NCBI RefSeq assembly: GCF_014203595.1
Contig: NZ_JACHJK010000010.1
Coordinates: forward strand, 284,254 to 348,253
Direction: 5' to 3'
DNA from: Streptomyces echinatus
GTDB lineage: Bacteria; Actinomycetota; Actinomycetes; Streptomycetales; Streptomycetaceae
DNA: 64,000 nt
Shown: piece by piece, positions 8,298 through 16,041 of the stretch
Position numbering within the stretch: the first letter of the stretch is position 1
Layout of the letters: each line of letters opens with the position of its first letter
Made by a program: the position numbers and the translations under genes
Notes under the pieces: model-generated
Told to the model about the DNA's origin: nothing
The model's database searches: none
The model's input: the letters and a program-made list of their open reading frames with translations, nothing else

Positions 8298-9447
8298 ACT
8301 GGCGGCCCGGCTCGGACTCACCAGCGTCCTCGCGCTGTGGTTCGCGCTGGTCTGGCGGGCGCGGCCCGCGCTGCGCCAGCCCCGTCTGCGCGGGCTGTGG
8401 GTGACCGTCCTCGCGGCGACCACCGCCATCACCCTCTTCCAGCCCGGGATCGTCGCCGGGCTGACGTCGGCCGGCACCGACGTCCACACGGTGTCTCTCG
8501 TCCGCAACCTGATCGGCGTTCTCAGCGCGGGGCTGGTCCTGCTCTTCGTGATCGACCCGCGCCGCACTCCGCTCCTGCGCCGTTCGGTGGCGGCGGCCAT
8601 GGCGGCGGCCCTGGTGTCGTTGCTGGTCCTGGATCTGCTGCGGGCCGACCGGTCGCCCGAGGGGATGGCGGCCGTGCAGCGGCCCGCGTCCGCCGCGGCC
8701 GCCTACTGGCTGATCCTCGTCGTCGCCCACATCGTCGGGGACGCCGTCGCCCTGGTGGTGTGCTGGCGGTACAGCCGCCGTACGGCGGAGCGTGATCTGG
8801 TCTGGTCACTGCGGCTGTTCGCGGCGGGCAGCGTGCTCGCCCTCGTCTTCTGGTGCGGCTATCTCTGCCACCTGTACGGCCTCGCCCCGGGCCTGCTCCC
8901 CTACCTCTCCCTGATCATGGGTGCCCACGGCTTCCTGCGGGCGGCCTCCCTGCTGGTGCCCACCGCGACCGCCGTGGCCCGGTCGGCCACCGCGCTGCGG
9001 ACCACCTGGCGGCTGTGGCCGCTGTGGCGGGACCTGGTGACGGCGGTGCCCCATGTGGCCCTGGCCAGCCCGCGGCGGACCCGGCTCCAGGAGGTGCTGT
9101 GGCCGCGCTGTCCGCCGGCGCTGCAGGCCCATCGGCAGACCATCGAGACGTACGACGCGTTGCTGACGCTGCAGCAGTACGTCCAGCCCGACGCCTACGA
9201 GAAGGCGCACCGGCATGCGCGGCGGGCGGGGGTGCGGGACGACTGTCTCGCGTCCGCGGCGCTCGCCGGGGCCGTGGGCCAGGCCCGGCGGGCGGTGCTC
9301 GGCGGCGTGCCACCGTCCGACCCGCGTCCCCTGCCCGGGGTGGTCCACGGCAGTCACGAGACGCTGCTGGGGATCGCCCGGATGTGGCCCGCCATGACCG
9401 ACGCGCTCCCCTGCCGCGACCGGACGTCTCCCGCGCAGCAGTCCTGA
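8284..9447 (+). CDS. Multi-pass membrane protein, MAB_1171c/DUF6545-like
   Basis: 387 residues starting inside the metallopeptidase gene (14-nt overlap). The N-terminal ~230 residues contain about seven hydrophobic segments, for example LTSVLALWFALVW, GLWVTVLAATTAITLF, NLIGVLSAGLVLLFVI, AMAAALVSLLVLDLL and SVLALVFWCGYLCHLY. A soluble ~155-residue C-terminal domain contains LYP-less YDALLTLQQYVQPDAYEKA, typical of the family annotated as MAB_1171c putative transporter (DUF6545) from memory. The coupled protease suggests a membrane-linked signalling pair. No transport substrate is known and I would not assume one. Confidence 0.75.
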   Translation: MPVSELAARLGLTSVLALWFALVWRARPALRQPRLRGLWVTVLAATTAITLFQPGIVAGLTSAGTDVHTVSLVRNLIGVLSAGLVLLFVIDPRRTPLLRRSVAAAMAAALVSLLVLDLLRADRSPEGMAAVQRPASAAAAYWLILVVAHIVGDAVALVVCWRYSRRTAERDLVWSLRLFAAGSVLALVFWCGYLCHLYGLAPGLLPYLSLIMGAHGFLRAASLLVPTATAVARSATALRTTWRLWPLWRDLVTAVPHVALASPRRTRLQEVLWPRCPPALQAHRQTIETYDALLTLQQYVQPDAYEKAHRHARRAGVRDDCLASAALAGAVGQARRAVLGGVPPSDPRPLPGVVHGSHETLLGIARMWPAMTDALPCRDRTSPAQQS

Positions 9448-9507
9448 ACCGGCCTGGGTGCGCCCGCCAGGTGCCGTCTCAGGTCGCCCGTCCCGGGCGC
9501 CGACAGG

Positions 9508-9660
9508 CATCGCACTCGGCGGGGCCGCAACGCCCGTGTCGCGTGGCCGGCCCGCACTCGGCGGGCCGCAATCGGCGGGTCCGGCTCGAAAGGCCGGCGC
9601 CGCGCGCCGGGCCGCACTCGGCGGGTCCGGCCCGGGCGCCCGTGCCGCGTTCCGGCGCCG
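9508..9660. repeat. Short dispersed repeats CGCACTCGGCGGG
   Basis: The 13-mer CGCACTCGGCGGG occurs at 9511-9523, 9553-9565 and 9613-9625, with a partial AATCGGCGGG at 9570-9579. They fill the 219-bp gap between two convergent genes, where one would expect termination. No clean hairpin terminator is formed. Confidence 0.7.
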
Positions 9661-9666
9661 GGGCGC

Positions 9667-10500
9667 TCAGACCGGAGCGTCGGTGGGCTCCGGGTCACGC
9701 GGTGCGATGCGGTAGTCGAAGGCGAGCGTCCCGGGGTCGAGGGCCGTCGTCCCGCCGTCCACGGTGAGCACGGCTCCGTTGACGTAGGAAGCCGCCGGAG
9801 ACAGCAGCCAGCCGATCGCCTCCGCGACCTCGCGCGGCTCACCGGGACGTCCCTGGGGCAGCAGCCTGGTCGCCTCGTCGTAGGCGGCCTCCATCCCGCC
9901 GCCCGGCAGGCCGGCCTCCTCGGCGAAGCGCGTCATGCGCCGGTCGGCCATCTCGGTCCGCACCCAGCCGGGGCACACGATGTTGGCCCGCACCCCCTGG
10001 CGCCCGTAGTCGACGGCGACGGAACGGCACAGCTGGAGCAGGGCCGCCTTGGACGTGGCGTACGGGGCGTTGCTGGTGCCGTTGCGCAGGGCGGACACCG
10101 AGGCGACGGCGACCACCGCCCCTTGGGACTCCAGCAGGTGCGGGATCGCGGCGCGCAGCAGGAGAAGCGGACCGGTGACATTGGTGCGCATCACCTCGTC
10201 CCAGTCCCGCAGCGACATGTCGCCCACGGCTCCGCCCCGCCCGATGCCCGCGTTCAGCACCACTCCGTCGAGCCGTCCGTACGCGTCCAGGGCCGCCCGG
10301 ACCAGTCCCTCGGCCGCGTCGGGGTCCCCGACATCGGACGGATGGGCCAGCGCCCCCGTCTCCCGTGCGAGGCGCTCCAGGGGCTCGGCCCGCCGGCCGG
10401 AGACGACGACCTGGTGACCGGCCTCGGCCAGCATCCGGCCCGTGGCCTGCCCGATTCCCGAGCCTCCGCCGGTCACGACGACAACGCGCTTGTCCTCCAC
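9667..10500 (-). CDS. Short-chain dehydrogenase/reductase
   Basis: 277 residues from GTG at 10500. Classical SDR: NAD(P)-binding TGGGSGIGQATG near the N-terminus, LNAGIG, catalytic Ser in VASVSALRN, the Tyr-x-x-x-Lys motif YATSKAA, and PGWVRTEM followed by a C-terminal VNGAVLTVDGG. The Arg in VVSGRRAEPLERL after strand 2 suggests an NADP preference (inference). Substrate unknown. It is convergent with the membrane-protein gene and divergent from the chitinase gene, from which it is separated by 232 bp. Confidence 0.88.
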   Translation of the reverse strand: MEDKRVVVVTGGGSGIGQATGRMLAEAGHQVVVSGRRAEPLERLARETGALAHPSDVGDPDAAEGLVRAALDAYGRLDGVVLNAGIGRGGAVGDMSLRDWDEVMRTNVTGPLLLLRAAIPHLLESQGAVVAVASVSALRNGTSNAPYATSKAALLQLCRSVAVDYGRQGVRANIVCPGWVRTEMADRRMTRFAEEAGLPGGGMEAAYDEATRLLPQGRPGEPREVAEAIGWLLSPAASYVNGAVLTVDGGTTALDPGTLAFDYRIAPRDPEPTDAPV

Positions 10501-10660
10501 TGCTGTTCAGGCTCCTTCGCCGAGTCCATCGAGATCGTCAAGCTCGTTCGAGCTTAGAACCCGCGGTTGCGCCGGTGACGACTTCCGGCCAGCGTCCGCG
10601 AGCCCGGGCAGGGCGCGGTCCGACTCCCTCCCCCGCTTCTCTCACTTCTTACTTCACACC

Positions 10661-10689
10661 TTGACGGAAGTGGTCTGGACCTCTAGTTT
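10661..10689 (+). promoter_or_regulatory. Promoter of the secreted chitinase-type gene
   Basis: A -35 element TTGACG (10661-10666) and a -10 element TAGTTT (10684-10689) are separated by exactly 17 bp, a good vegetative (HrdB-type) promoter. The GTG start lies 43 nt beyond the -10 element. Confidence 0.7.
10669..10684 (+). promoter_or_regulatory. DasR-responsive element (dre)
   Basis: AGTGGTCTGGACCTCT matches the known 16-bp DasR consensus A[GC]TGGTCTAGACCA[GC]T at 14 of 16 positions. It occupies the spacer between the -35 and -10 elements of the chitinase promoter, so a bound DasR should block RNA polymerase. DasR is the N-acetylglucosamine-responsive GntR repressor of chitin genes in Streptomyces. 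Confidence 0.75.
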
Positions 10690-10732
10690 CACCGGGCGAC
10701 ACCCCCACCCCCCACGAAAGGGCGTCCCCAAC

Positions 10733-12100
10733 GTGCCCAGAACCAGGACCCTTTCCGCGTCCACCGCGCTCGCGGTCACCGCTCTCACCCTGTCCACCGG
10801 CCTGTTCACGGCCTCCCCCGCGCAGGCCGCGACCGGCACCGTCACCGGTCTCGCCGGCAAGTGCCTCGACGTCGCCGGGGCCGCCTCCGCCGACGGCACG
10901 CCCGTACAGCTCTACGACTGCAACGGCACGAACGCCCAGCAGTGGACGGTCGGCAGCGACGGCACCATCCGGGCCCTCGGCAAGTGTCTGGACGTCACCG
11001 GCAATTCGACCGCCGACGGCGCCAAGGCACAGCTGTGGACCTGCACGGGCGGCGCCAACCAGAAGTGGACCGTCACCGCCGCCCACGACATCGTCAACCC
11101 CCAGGCGAACAAGTGCCTGGACGTCACCGGCAACGACTCCGCCAACGGCACCCGGACACAGATCTGGAGCTGCGGCGGCGGCGCCAACCAGAAGTGGAAC
11201 GCGCCCGCGGCCGGCGGCGGCACACCCTCCGCGCCGATGGCCGTGGCGCCGTACCTCTACAACGGCTGGGGCAGCCCGCCCAGCCCGAGCACCATCACCC
11301 AGGCCACCGGCGTGAAGTGGTTCACCCTGGCCTTCGTGCTGAGCAACGGCTACTGCAACCCGCAGTGGGACGGCAGCCGTCCGCTGACCGGCGGGGTGGA
11401 CCAGCGGACGGTCGACACCGTGCGGGGGAACGGCGGTGACGTCATCCCGTCCTTCGGCGGTTACAGCGGCAACAAGCTGGAGAGCTCCTGCTCCAGCGCC
11501 GGCGAGCTGGCGGCCGCCTACCAGAAGGTCATCAACGCCTACGGCCTGAAGGCGATCGACATCGATCTGGAGGCCGACGCCTACAGCAACGGCACCGTCC
11601 AGCAGCGCACGGTCGACGCGCTGAAGACCGTGAAGGCCGGCAACCCGGGGCTGAAGGTGTACATCACCATCGGCACCGGGCAGAGCGGACCCGACACCAG
11701 CCTCATCAACCGGGCGGCCGCTTCCGGGCTGAGCGTGGACGCCTGGGCCATCATGCCGTTCGACTTCGGCGGCGCCGGCCGGAACATGGGCAGTCTGACG
11801 GTGCAGGCGGCCGAGGGGCTGAAGAACGCGCTGAAGAACGCCTACCGCTACAGCGACGACCAGGCGTACCGGGACATGGGCATCTCGTCCATGAACGGCA
11901 TCACCGACCAGAACGAGACCGTCACGGTGGCCGACTTCCGCACCATCCTGGCCTACGCCCAGCAGCACCACCTGGCCCGGCTGACCTTCTGGTCCGCCAA
12001 CCGGGACCGGCCCTGCACGGGCGGCCCCGCCGACAGCTGCTCCGGCGTCGGCCAGTCCGACTGGGACTACACGCGCGTCTTCGCCGGCTACACCGGCTGA
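10733..12100 (+). CDS. Secreted GH18 chitinase-type hydrolase with ricin-B lectin domain
   Basis: 455 residues from GTG at 10733, with GAAAGGG about 10 nt upstream. Residues 1-32 are a signal peptide ending ASPAQA. Residues ~34-156 form a ricin-B/CBM13 carbohydrate-binding domain with three KCLDV/QxW repeats (QQW, QKW, QKW). A short Gly/Ser linker leads to a GH18 barrel (~165-455) with the DxDxE catalytic motif at Asp276-Asp278-Glu280 (DIDLE). GH18 enzymes of this subgroup cleave chitin or related glycans outside the cell. The dre in the promoter supports a chitin role. The exact substrate is not provable from sequence. Confidence 0.88.
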   Translation: MPRTRTLSASTALAVTALTLSTGLFTASPAQAATGTVTGLAGKCLDVAGAASADGTPVQLYDCNGTNAQQWTVGSDGTIRALGKCLDVTGNSTADGAKAQLWTCTGGANQKWTVTAAHDIVNPQANKCLDVTGNDSANGTRTQIWSCGGGANQKWNAPAAGGGTPSAPMAVAPYLYNGWGSPPSPSTITQATGVKWFTLAFVLSNGYCNPQWDGSRPLTGGVDQRTVDTVRGNGGDVIPSFGGYSGNKLESSCSSAGELAAAYQKVINAYGLKAIDIDLEADAYSNGTVQQRTVDALKTVKAGNPGLKVYITIGTGQSGPDTSLINRAAASGLSVDAWAIMPFDFGGAGRNMGSLTVQAAEGLKNALKNAYRYSDDQAYRDMGISSMNGITDQNETVTVADFRTILAYAQQHHLARLTFWSANRDRPCTGGPADSCSGVGQSDWDYTRVFAGYTG

Positions 12101-12139
12101 CGAGAGCCGCCGCCGTCCCCCGGCGCGGGCCTTACGACA

Positions 12140-12175
12140 CCCTCCGCCGACACCGTGCCCGGCATCGGCGGAGGG
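12140..12175 (+). terminator. Hairpin downstream of the chitinase gene
   Basis: Inverted repeat CCCTCCGCCGA (12140-12150) and TCGGCGGAGGG (12165-12175) with a 14-nt loop, 39 nt after the stop codon. There is no T-run, as is common in Streptomyces. Confidence 0.65.
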
Positions 12176-12314
12176 CACCGGTCGGGCCCACGGCGACCGC
12201 CGCCCCGCCCCGCCCCTTCGACCCCCGTGACCACACCGGCGGCTCTTCCTCGTGCGGCCCCGTCAGCCGGGCCGCTCGGGCTTCGCGATGCCCGCCCCCA
12301 GCGGTGCGAGGAGT

Positions 12315-12596
12315 TCACCGGCCCGCTCGCGGCCCTCCTCGGAGCCGAGGTCTGCCCTCGTCCTCCAGGAACGCGGCGTCCTGACAGACCGCGGCCAGGT
12401 GCGCCCCGCTGACCAGGGAGACCAGGATCAGGTCGCACCGGGTGCGCAGACAGCTCAGCGACCGCTGCCAGACCGCGGGACAGGGGATCGTACGGTCGCC
12501 GGTGGGGAGTTCGAAGGGCCGGGAGCGCAGCACGCTCGCGGCGAGCGCCGTCGGCGGGGCCTCCGCCAGATACAGGCTGTGGTACTGGTCGAGCAC
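12315..12596 (-). pseudogene. Hypothetical 93-codon frame, possible gene remnant
   Basis: From GTG at 12596. The first ~75 residues have a natural composition with little of the Arg/Pro bias of shadow frames: LDQYHSLYLAEAPPTAL, SCLRTRCDLILVSLVSGAH and AAVCQDAAFLEDEG. The last ~15 residues turn into Arg/Gly-rich sequence. That pattern suggests a fragment of a longer gene that has lost its 3' part or frame. I do not recognise the family. It lies in an otherwise empty ~740-bp gap between the chitinase and DUF6204-like genes. It could also be a small intact gene. Confidence 0.35.
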
Positions 12597-12840
12597 CGTA
12601 ACGGCCGGCCCGGACCTCGCCCGGTGTTCGCCCCGTCACCGATCGGTACCGATGGCCGTGTGCGCCCGGGAAGCGGTGGGCCAGGGCCGCCGCGGGCCGG
12701 CCTCCGTCCCGTTGTCGCCGCCGGTGCCCGTTACGCCAGGCGGTGCGCGGGGCCGGGCGGTGCCGGGGGGAGGCGGTGCGCGGGGGCCGGGCGCGGAAAC
12801 CCGGTGGAGTGTTCGCCGTGGCCGCGCCTAGGGTCGCGGA

Positions 12841-13200
12841 ATGAGTACACGAACTTTCCGTATCACCGTCCGCGGTGCCTTCGACGGCCTCACCGAGGCC
12901 CAGCGCGCCGCCCTGGCGGCGGACGCCGCGGAACACGACGCCCTGCGCGCCGCCTTCACCCCCGAGGGGAACCTCACCTACGACATCGCCGCCCGGCCCG
13001 CCTTCGTCTTCCGCTTCTCCGCCACGGGCGAGGAAGAGGAGGACATCCTGGAGGCGACGGAGTGGGCCGAGGAAGCGGCGAAGTCCTGGCTGACCGAGCG
13101 TGGTTACGGCTTCAAGCGGCTGCGGAGCACCGCCGAGGACCTCTCCCAGGCGCCCCTCGGCAAGCGACAGCGCCGCGCAGCCCGTGCGAACGGCTCATGA
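12841..13200 (+). CDS. DUF6204-like protein
   Basis: 119 residues from ATG at 12841. The N-terminal RTFRITVRGAFDGLTEAQRAAL and the central FTPEGNLTYDIAARPAFVFRFS match the Streptomyces family I recall as DUF6204. Residues ~60-75 are acidic (GEEEEDILEA) and the C-terminus is basic (GKRQRRAARANGS). The fold is likely a small alpha/beta dimer, but no activity is known. It is followed 58 nt later by a MarR regulator gene in the same direction, with a candidate operator between them. Confidence 0.8.
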   Translation: MSTRTFRITVRGAFDGLTEAQRAALAADAAEHDALRAAFTPEGNLTYDIAARPAFVFRFSATGEEEEDILEATEWAEEAAKSWLTERGYGFKRLRSTAEDLSQAPLGKRQRRAARANGS

Positions 13201-13213
13201 GACCGGCCATAAA

Positions 13214-13227
13214 CTTGAGCAGTCAAG
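13214..13227. promoter_or_regulatory. Inverted repeat CTTGA-N4-TCAAG, candidate MarR operator
   Basis: CTTGAGCAGTCAAG is a perfect 5-bp inverted repeat with a 4-nt spacer. It lies 32 nt upstream of the MarR gene start and just after the DUF6204-like stop. MarR proteins often autoregulate through TTGA-type palindromes, so this is a good autoregulation site. Confidence 0.5.
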
Positions 13228-13258
13228 GAGATGGCAAGGGAATCGAGAGGCGGCCGGC

Positions 13259-13702
13259 ATGAGTGAGGCCCTCGACGCGGCACTGCGGCTGGTACGGGCC
13301 CAGGCCGCGCTCGTACGGCGCTTCGACGCGCGGCTGAGCGGGCTGCACGGCGTCAGCCTCGCCGACTTCACCCTGCTGCTCCGGCTGGGACAGGCGCCCG
13401 GCGGCCGGATGCGCCGGGTGGACCTGGCCGAGGCGCTGGGGCTGACCGCCTCCGGGGTCACCCGCGGACTGGCTCCGCTGGAGCGGATCGGGCTGGTGAG
13501 CCGGGAGCCGGACGCCCGGGACGCGCGCGTGGCGTACGCAGCGCTGACCGGGACGGGCCGGCGGCGGCTGGCGGAGATGCTGGCCACGGCGGAGGAGACC
13601 GCCGCCGAGCTCTTCACCGGCCCGGCGTGGCCCGCGGCGGACGTCGCGAGCCTCGCGGGTCTGCTGACCCGCCTCGGCGGCACCGGCCTGTCGGGAAGCT
13701 GA
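13259..13702 (+). CDS. MarR-family transcriptional regulator
   Basis: 147 residues from ATG at 13259. Winged helix-turn-helix: recognition region RRVDLAEALGLTASGVTRGLAPLERIGLVSR (split here as VDLAEALGLTASGVTR and LERIGLV), then the wing with REPDARDARVAYAALTGTGRR containing the conserved D-x-R. The N-terminal helix and C-terminal helix form the dimer domain. No cysteines that would suggest redox sensing. Probable ligand-responsive repressor; the likely target is its own promoter and perhaps neighbours. Confidence 0.9.
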   Translation: MSEALDAALRLVRAQAALVRRFDARLSGLHGVSLADFTLLLRLGQAPGGRMRRVDLAEALGLTASGVTRGLAPLERIGLVSREPDARDARVAYAALTGTGRRRLAEMLATAEETAAELFTGPAWPAADVASLAGLLTRLGGTGLSGS

Positions 13703-13885
13703 GCCCCGCACCGCCCCAACTCCTGGTGTCACAGGTCACGTTGAGTTGTGGCCGGATTGTGCGTGACCTGTGGCCCGGGGGTGGCATGCTCATGGCTCGT
13801 CAACGAGTTACCGGCCAGTGCTACCCGTGAGTAGATCCGGCCCCGGTACCTCTCTGCCACCCCCCACTCCACTCAGGAACCAACC

Positions 13886-15355
13886 TTGCGCAGACGCATG
13901 AGGCACCAGCGTGCCCTGCTGCCCGCCTTCGCCGTGACGACTCTGTTCCTCGGCGCGGCCTGCTCCTCGCCCGCCTCGGAGGCCGCCCAGCCGCCGGCCG
14001 CCGGCCAGGGCCGGCAGATCCAGGCCACCGACCGGCCCACCGACGGCACGGAGCACTCGCTCACCGTCGCCGCCGCACCCACCGCCACCGCGACCGCCAC
14101 GGCGAGCCCGGGCGGCTCCGGTCGGCGAGCACACAGGACGACGCTCAGCGTCGGCTCCTACGACAGCCACACCCGGCGCGCGGTCATCGCCGACAAGCCG
14201 AAGGGGAAGGGGAGTTCACCGCGGCCGTCGGCCCCTTCCACGAGCTCCTCCGCCGCACCGGACTCCTCCGCCGCACCGGATTCCTCCGCCGCACCGGGCC
14301 GGGCCGCCGTGGGCGACGTGATCGCCAGCGCTCCCGCGCCGGGCGCACCGCACGGGCTGCTCGCCAAGGTCACCAAGGTGATCGGCGAACGGGACGGCGG
14401 CACCGAGGTCCAGACCGAACCGGCCACGCTCAACGCCCTGCTGGGCGACGACACGGCGAAGGGCGACGTGCCGGTCGACCCCTCGTCCTTCTCCGTCGAC
14501 AAGCTGCTGCCCGACGTCCGGGTGTCCTGGTCGAAGACGGGTGACGTGCACGCCGGCCCCAAGGGCGCGACCGTGCCGCTCGGCAGCCTGCGCCTCGACG
14601 TCGGCACCGAGGTGGCCACCGCCCAGGACGCCCCGGCGTCGGCCGCCGCTTCCGTGCGCGGTTTCGTCCAGCTGGCCCCGCGGGTCGACTTCGCCTACGG
14701 CGGCTCCGGAAGCGACGCCCCGCCCGGCTCGGCGTACCTCGGTGTGTCCGGTGACTGGACCTCCGGCTGGGCGGTCAAGGGACGGGCCGCGGCGGCCACC
14801 GGCACCCCGCTGCGCATCCCGTTCGCCAAGCTGCACGCCGACCCCGTCCTCCAGGTCGGCCCGGTCCCCGTCGTCGTCAACCTCGACCTGACCTGCTACT
14901 TCCAGATCAGCGCCGACGGCCGGGTCACCGTCGACGTCGAACAGAGCCTCAAGGGCGACTTCAAAGCGGGCGGCACCTTCGGCCCGGCCAAGGGGTGGAC
15001 CCCGGTCAGCTCCTCCGACATGACGAGCACGCCCGTGCGGGCCTCCGTCAGCACCGCGGGCAGCGTGCGCACCACGCTGGGCGCGGAGGCCACGGTCGGC
15101 CTCTACGGCAGCGTCGGCGTCACCGCCGACCTGGCCCCGTATCTGCGCGGCGAGGCCTCCGGCGCTATCACCGCCGCCTCCGACGGCAGCGCGCCGAAGG
15201 CGGACGGCACCTGGGGTGTCTACGGCGGCATGGACCTGTCCGGCACCCTGCGCCTCCAGCTGTCGATCTTCGGCACACCGATCATCCAGCGCAGCATCCC
15301 GCTGGGCGCCCTGCACCGCGAGTGGGAACTGGCGAGCGGGAAGCTGTCCTCCTAG
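13886..15355 (+). CDS. Large secreted lipoprotein, unknown function
   Basis: 489 residues from TTG at 13886, preferred because AGGA lies 7-8 nt upstream; ATG at 13898 would shorten it by four residues. Signal peptide with a lipobox-like LGAAC (Cys26). Residues ~30-150 are a Ser/Ala/Thr/Pro-rich linker containing a twice-repeated PDSSAA. The C-terminal ~320 residues are beta-rich, Gly/Ala/Val-rich and conserved-looking (for example LRIPFAKLHADPVLQVGPVP and VVNLDLTCYFQIS). No enzymatic motif. Probably cell-surface anchored. No operon partner: the MazG-like gene downstream is convergent. Confidence 0.78.
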   Translation: MRRRMRHQRALLPAFAVTTLFLGAACSSPASEAAQPPAAGQGRQIQATDRPTDGTEHSLTVAAAPTATATATASPGGSGRRAHRTTLSVGSYDSHTRRAVIADKPKGKGSSPRPSAPSTSSSAAPDSSAAPDSSAAPGRAAVGDVIASAPAPGAPHGLLAKVTKVIGERDGGTEVQTEPATLNALLGDDTAKGDVPVDPSSFSVDKLLPDVRVSWSKTGDVHAGPKGATVPLGSLRLDVGTEVATAQDAPASAAASVRGFVQLAPRVDFAYGGSGSDAPPGSAYLGVSGDWTSGWAVKGRAAAATGTPLRIPFAKLHADPVLQVGPVPVVVNLDLTCYFQISADGRVTVDVEQSLKGDFKAGGTFGPAKGWTPVSSSDMTSTPVRASVSTAGSVRTTLGAEATVGLYGSVGVTADLAPYLRGEASGAITAASDGSAPKADGTWGVYGGMDLSGTLRLQLSIFGTPIIQRSIPLGALHREWELASGKLSS

Positions 15356-15502
15356 CTTCCCGATACCGGTGCCAGGGCATCAGGCCCGGACACGGGTGCC
15401 GGGCGGTCGTGCTCCGGTGCGGTGCCGGGCCGTAGCCCTGGCGCGGCGGCCGGCCCTCAGGTGCCTGGCGCGACTCCGGCCGTCACGTGCCCGGTACCGG
15501 TC

Positions 15503-15910
15503 TCAGGCCGCGCCGTCCGGTGTCCAGCCCTGGCGGCGCAGTACGGAGGAGACGTCCGGCGCGCGGTAGTGCTCCCCCTTGAGAACCTTGCCGTCGGCCC
15601 GGCGGGCCACCTGCCCGTCCGGGCCGATCTTGCTCATGTTGGCGCGATGGATCTCGGCGATCACCTCGTCGAGATCGATGCCGTGCACCAGGGCCGTGCC
15701 ATAGGCCACGTACACCACGTCCGCCAGCTCGTGCGCGAGCCGGTCCAGCGGGCCCTCCACCGCGACCTCGGCGACCTCCGCGGCCTCCTCGGCGAGCAGT
15801 TCGCCCCGGTGGGCGGCCAGTCCGGGCTCCACCTCGGCCGGCGTACTGCGGGCGTCCAGGCCGAAGGCATGGTGGAACTCACGGACGAGACGGGCGGGCG
15901 AAGTGGTCAT
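15503..15910 (-). CDS. MazG-like nucleotide pyrophosphohydrolase
   Basis: 135 residues from ATG at 15910-15908. It shows the all-alpha NTP pyrophosphohydrolase signature: ELLAEEAAEVAEVA (the ExxEE-type Mg2+ site) and HELADVVYVAYGTAL (the ExxD helix). The C-terminal HRANMSKIGPDGQVARRADGK is typical of the phosphoribosyl-ATP-pyrophosphohydrolase-like group. Likely house-cleaning hydrolysis of non-canonical NTPs; substrate not determined. Single gene, divergent from the TAXI gene. Confidence 0.85.
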   Translation of the reverse strand: MTTSPARLVREFHHAFGLDARSTPAEVEPGLAAHRGELLAEEAAEVAEVAVEGPLDRLAHELADVVYVAYGTALVHGIDLDEVIAEIHRANMSKIGPDGQVARRADGKVLKGEHYRAPDVSSVLRRQGWTPDGAA

Positions 15911-16041
15911 ACGGCGACTCTAACGGCCGCCACCGACAACGCCCGCCGCCCGCGGCCCGCCCGGGGTGACCCTGGCCGCACTCGGCCCCGGAGTGCCCCC
16001 GGCCCTGTTCAGCGCCACGCGTCGCCTGGCAGGATCGCCGC

